Below are positions 6,754 to 8,101 of a stretch of 8,101 nucleotides of DNA, piece by piece. The DNA lies in the NCBI GenBank assembly GCA_035493895.1, contig DATJHM010000328.1, forward strand, positions 1 to 8,101. Direction: 5' to 3'. The position numbers and the translations under genes are program-made. Under the pieces are notes generated by a model that saw nothing but the letters and a program-made list of their open reading frames with translations, had not been told where the DNA came from and searched no databases. The number at the start of each line of letters is the position of its first letter. Position 1 is the first letter of the stretch. This DNA is from DATJHM01 sp035493895 (GTDB taxonomy: Bacteria > Chloroflexota > Ktedonobacteria > Ktedonobacterales > Ktedonobacteraceae).

Positions 6754-7104
6754 CTAGCCCTTCTTCTTTGCCTTTTCTTTTTGCTGCTTATAATACGATT
6801 TCGGCTTGGGATGACGTTCAGTATCTATATATGCTGCGGGTGCAGCATCTTCGCGTGCTGAAACCTCCGTCTCATCACGTTCACTGATCAGCTCTTGCAG
6901 ATCATTATAGATATTATAGTTATCGCTGGCCTCGCGCATGCGTAGCATGTGGCGTAATACCTGAACCTGGGTAATCGCTGTCTTGTCAGATCTGGCTGGT
7001 TCAGCCTTCTTCAATAACATCTCTACCAGATCCATGCTGTCATCATGCGCACCAATACCCTCAAGACGCTCTCGCACAACCAGCAATTGCTCGTATAAGT
7101 TCAT
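6754..7104 (-). CDS. Hypothetical protein with acidic-helical body and Lys-rich tail (116 aa)
   Basis: I do not recognise this protein. It begins MNLYEQLLVVRERLEGIG, is predicted mainly helical to about residue 85 (leucine- and methionine-rich, many charges), then has an Ala/acidic linker (SAREDAAPAAY) and a very basic end (KPKSYYKQQKEKAKKKG) that could contact nucleic acid or acidic lipid. No signal peptide or membrane segment is seen. The ATG at 7104 is preferred over in-frame codons further upstream because AGAAAGG (7118-7112) lies 7 nt before it and the extension translates the structured leader. It is convergent with pspA and codirectional with the helicase, 307 bp downstream of it, with its own promoter candidate. 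Function is unknown, and a lineage-specific protein is likely. Confidence 0.75.
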   Translation of the reverse strand: MNLYEQLLVVRERLEGIGAHDDSMDLVEMLLKKAEPARSDKTAITQVQVLRHMLRMREASDNYNIYNDLQELISERDETEVSAREDAAPAAYIDTERHPKPKSYYKQQKEKAKKKG

Positions 7105-7278
7105 AAAAAAACCTTTCTGGATACCTACCTCCACTTCGAGGAGTGGAAGGAAAGAAAGGCCCCGAAGGGGAAAGTTTTTGCAGGGAACGCTCAAACCCAT
7201 CGTTTGCACGGATAAAGTTGGCCGCACCCGGTTACCCGGCAGTTTATGAAGTCATGAAGCAGACATCGAAAAACTGCT
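7105..7278 (-). promoter_or_regulatory. Long structured 5' leader of the 116-aa gene, with terminator-like/RBS-sequestering hairpin
   Basis: Read on the minus strand, several helices follow one another: GCAGTTT/AAACTGC (7277-7271 with 7245-7239), CCGG-GUAA-CCGG with a GNRA tetraloop (7239-7228), CAAAC/GTTTG (7206-7192), CCCC-UUC-GGGG (7170-7160), then an outer stem CCTTTCT/AGAAAGG (7159-7153 with 7118-7112, 7 bp) enclosing an 8-bp hairpin with one G·U (7149-7142 with 7135-7128). Seven U (7111-7105) come next, directly before the ATG. The outer stem covers the ribosome site, so the element could act as a terminator, a translation switch or both. It matches no riboswitch class I know by eye. 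Confidence 0.5.
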
Positions 7279-7284
7279 AGAAGT

Positions 7285-7313
7285 ATGGTAACACAGCATC
7301 TACGTAGCGTCAA
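7285..7313 (-). promoter_or_regulatory. Candidate promoter for the 116-aa gene
   Basis: On the minus strand TTGACG (7313-7308) is followed after 17 nt by TACCAT (7290-7285), which is preceded by TGT, giving an extended -10. The predicted start near 7278 coincides with the base of the first leader stem, which supports the call. Confidence 0.55.
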
Positions 7314-7411
7314 TTCATGGTCAAAAATACGTCTGCAAAAATTGCACAAGTAGCCGCATTCTCCCTCTATTTGTCGGTCATCGTTTGCTGAGAGAGATGA
7401 AAGCAGGCTTA
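7314..7411. other. Short gap between the helicase stop and the next promoter
   Basis: No gene, strong hairpin or repeat is visible in these 98 bases. Short open frames here on both strands contain a CxxC pair by chance but lack starts with ribosome sites. Confidence 0.4.
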
Positions 7412-8101
7412 TTATTCCCAGGAACCGCTGGCAGTCAACCAATCGAGGATCGTTTCTGACATATGCGAAGCTGCCCCCTGCCGTTGAGAAGTACGGGGGA
7501 GACTATGTAAAATCATCGAACCATACTCTTTGGAAATAATACGTTTATCGAAGAGCACAACTGCATTACGCTTATTATCATTCCAGACGAGACGATTCAG
7601 GGCGCGTCGCATGCGTAATGCCGCAACAGGGGCCGTCAATTGATGTAACTGGTCAGAATATTGTTCAGCACGAGCAGCGATGGGGGGATCATTCAACACA
7701 GGCATAGGCAAACGCGCGATTACAGTGCAGGTTGGCGAGCGATTGATATCTTCCGCACCCTCCCAAAAACTGCCGGTCCCTAAGAGCACAACACGGTCTT
7801 GCTTTTGAAAGATTTGCCAGAGCTGACGAGGTGACCCATCCATCCCCTGGCCTAACACCAGAATGCCACGCGCCTCCAGCAGAGGTTTAATCGCAGCGTA
7901 GGAGCTACGTAATGCGGCATGCGAAGTAAAGAGCGTCACGATCTGGCCCTCCAGGGCCAGAGCCAGTTGAATTAACGTCTCGTCAAGGTAGCGTTGATAC
8001 TGTGGAACATTAGGCTCAGGAACATCATTGGGCATATACAATAAGGTCTGTTCGTGATGCTCGGTAGCAATAGATAACGCAGGATAGGCCTCGTTATCCA
8101 G
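7412..8101 (-). CDS. DinG/XPD-family ATP-dependent helicase, C-terminal part (5' end outside window)
   Basis: The open frame runs off the window edge, leaving the last 229 residues. They match the second helicase domain of DinG-type superfamily 2 DNA helicases: YMPNDVPEPNVPQYQ, LFTSHAALR (motif IV region), QGMDGSPRQLWQIF, LLGTGSFWEGAED (motif V), LPMPVLNDPPIAAR, and FDKRIISKEYG near the end. The enzyme would use ATP to unwind DNA 5' to 3' in repair or replication. Walker A, Walker B and the possible iron-sulfur or exonuclease parts lie outside, so activity cannot be judged. Motif VI, normally QGxGRLIR, reads RRALNRLVW, and the VDVPG after motif V reads AEDINR. A TTG at 8039-8041 is inside the domain and is not the real start. 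No clear terminator follows the stop. Confidence 0.88.
   Translation of the reverse strand: MDNEAYPALSIATEHHEQTLLYMPNDVPEPNVPQYQRYLDETLIQLALALEGQIVTLFTSHAALRSSYAAIKPLLEARGILVLGQGMDGSPRQLWQIFQKQDRVVLLGTGSFWEGAEDINRSPTCTVIARLPMPVLNDPPIAARAEQYSDQLHQLTAPVAALRMRRALNRLVWNDNKRNAVVLFDKRIISKEYGSMILHSLPRTSQRQGAASHMSETILDWLTASGSWE

Noticed and set aside
7105..7227. N-terminal extension of the 116-aa protein to an upstream start
   Set aside because: The extra 41 residues are a translation of the hairpins of the leader and have no ribosome site, while the ATG at 7104 has one.
7105..7278. Assignment of the leader to a known riboswitch (c-di-GMP, TPP, ZTP, c-di-AMP, fluoride)
   Set aside because: I compared the remembered core motifs of these classes by eye and none fits in order. 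A covariance-model search would be needed.
7191..7442. Cys-rich frames on both strands (CGYLCNFC and KYVCKNC), like a zinc finger or a transposase start
   Set aside because: They overlap the helicase end, the promoter and the leader, have no ribosome site, and one Cys pair is the antisense of the other, so chance is the best explanation.

Overview
The window looks like chromosome from a non-pathogenic, mid-GC bacterium, most probably a member of the Chloroflexota and perhaps of the Ktedonobacteria. That placement rests on the gene style: a serine cassette that pairs a COG0075 aminotransferase with a long ACT-type SerA, a DinG-like helicase with an unusual motif VI, and a PspA-like protein without other Psp partners. 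It is an inference from recognised protein families, not a measured phylogeny. There is no phage, insertion sequence, CRISPR array or rRNA.

Layout: (1) 1-236 is a leader with an extended -10 promoter candidate and a perfect 10-bp hairpin. (2) 237-3139 (+) is a two-gene operon: a class V PLP aminotransferase followed 35 bp later by serA, closed by a strong intrinsic terminator at 3157-3192. Together they can convert 3-phosphoglycerate to phosphoserine. (3) 3247-3945 (-) is a DedA-family membrane protein. (4) 3946-4299 is a 354-bp divergent control region with several inverted repeats and a 49-bp-period direct repeat. (5) 4300-5628 (+) is a Spinster-like MFS transporter. (6) 5637-5670 is a 15-bp terminator-like hairpin, followed by tRNA-Gly(CCC) on the minus strand (5683-5754), which has its own near-consensus promoter. 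(7) 5992-6747 (+) is a PspA/IM30 protein. (8) 6754-7104 (-) is an unrecognised 116-aa protein, convergent with pspA and preceded by a long, highly structured leader. (9) 7412-8101 (-) is the C-terminal half of a DinG/XPD-type helicase whose N-terminus lies beyond the window.

The serine cassette is the only clear pathway. DedA and PspA both belong to membrane-homeostasis families, but they lie in separate transcription units and nothing here shows that they work together. I do not see a clearly new multi-gene system. The best candidates for something undescribed are the structured leader at 7105-7278 with its orphan gene, in which a 7-bp stem covers the ribosome binding site and is followed by seven U residues just before the start codon, and the repeated promoter-like element upstream of the transporter.
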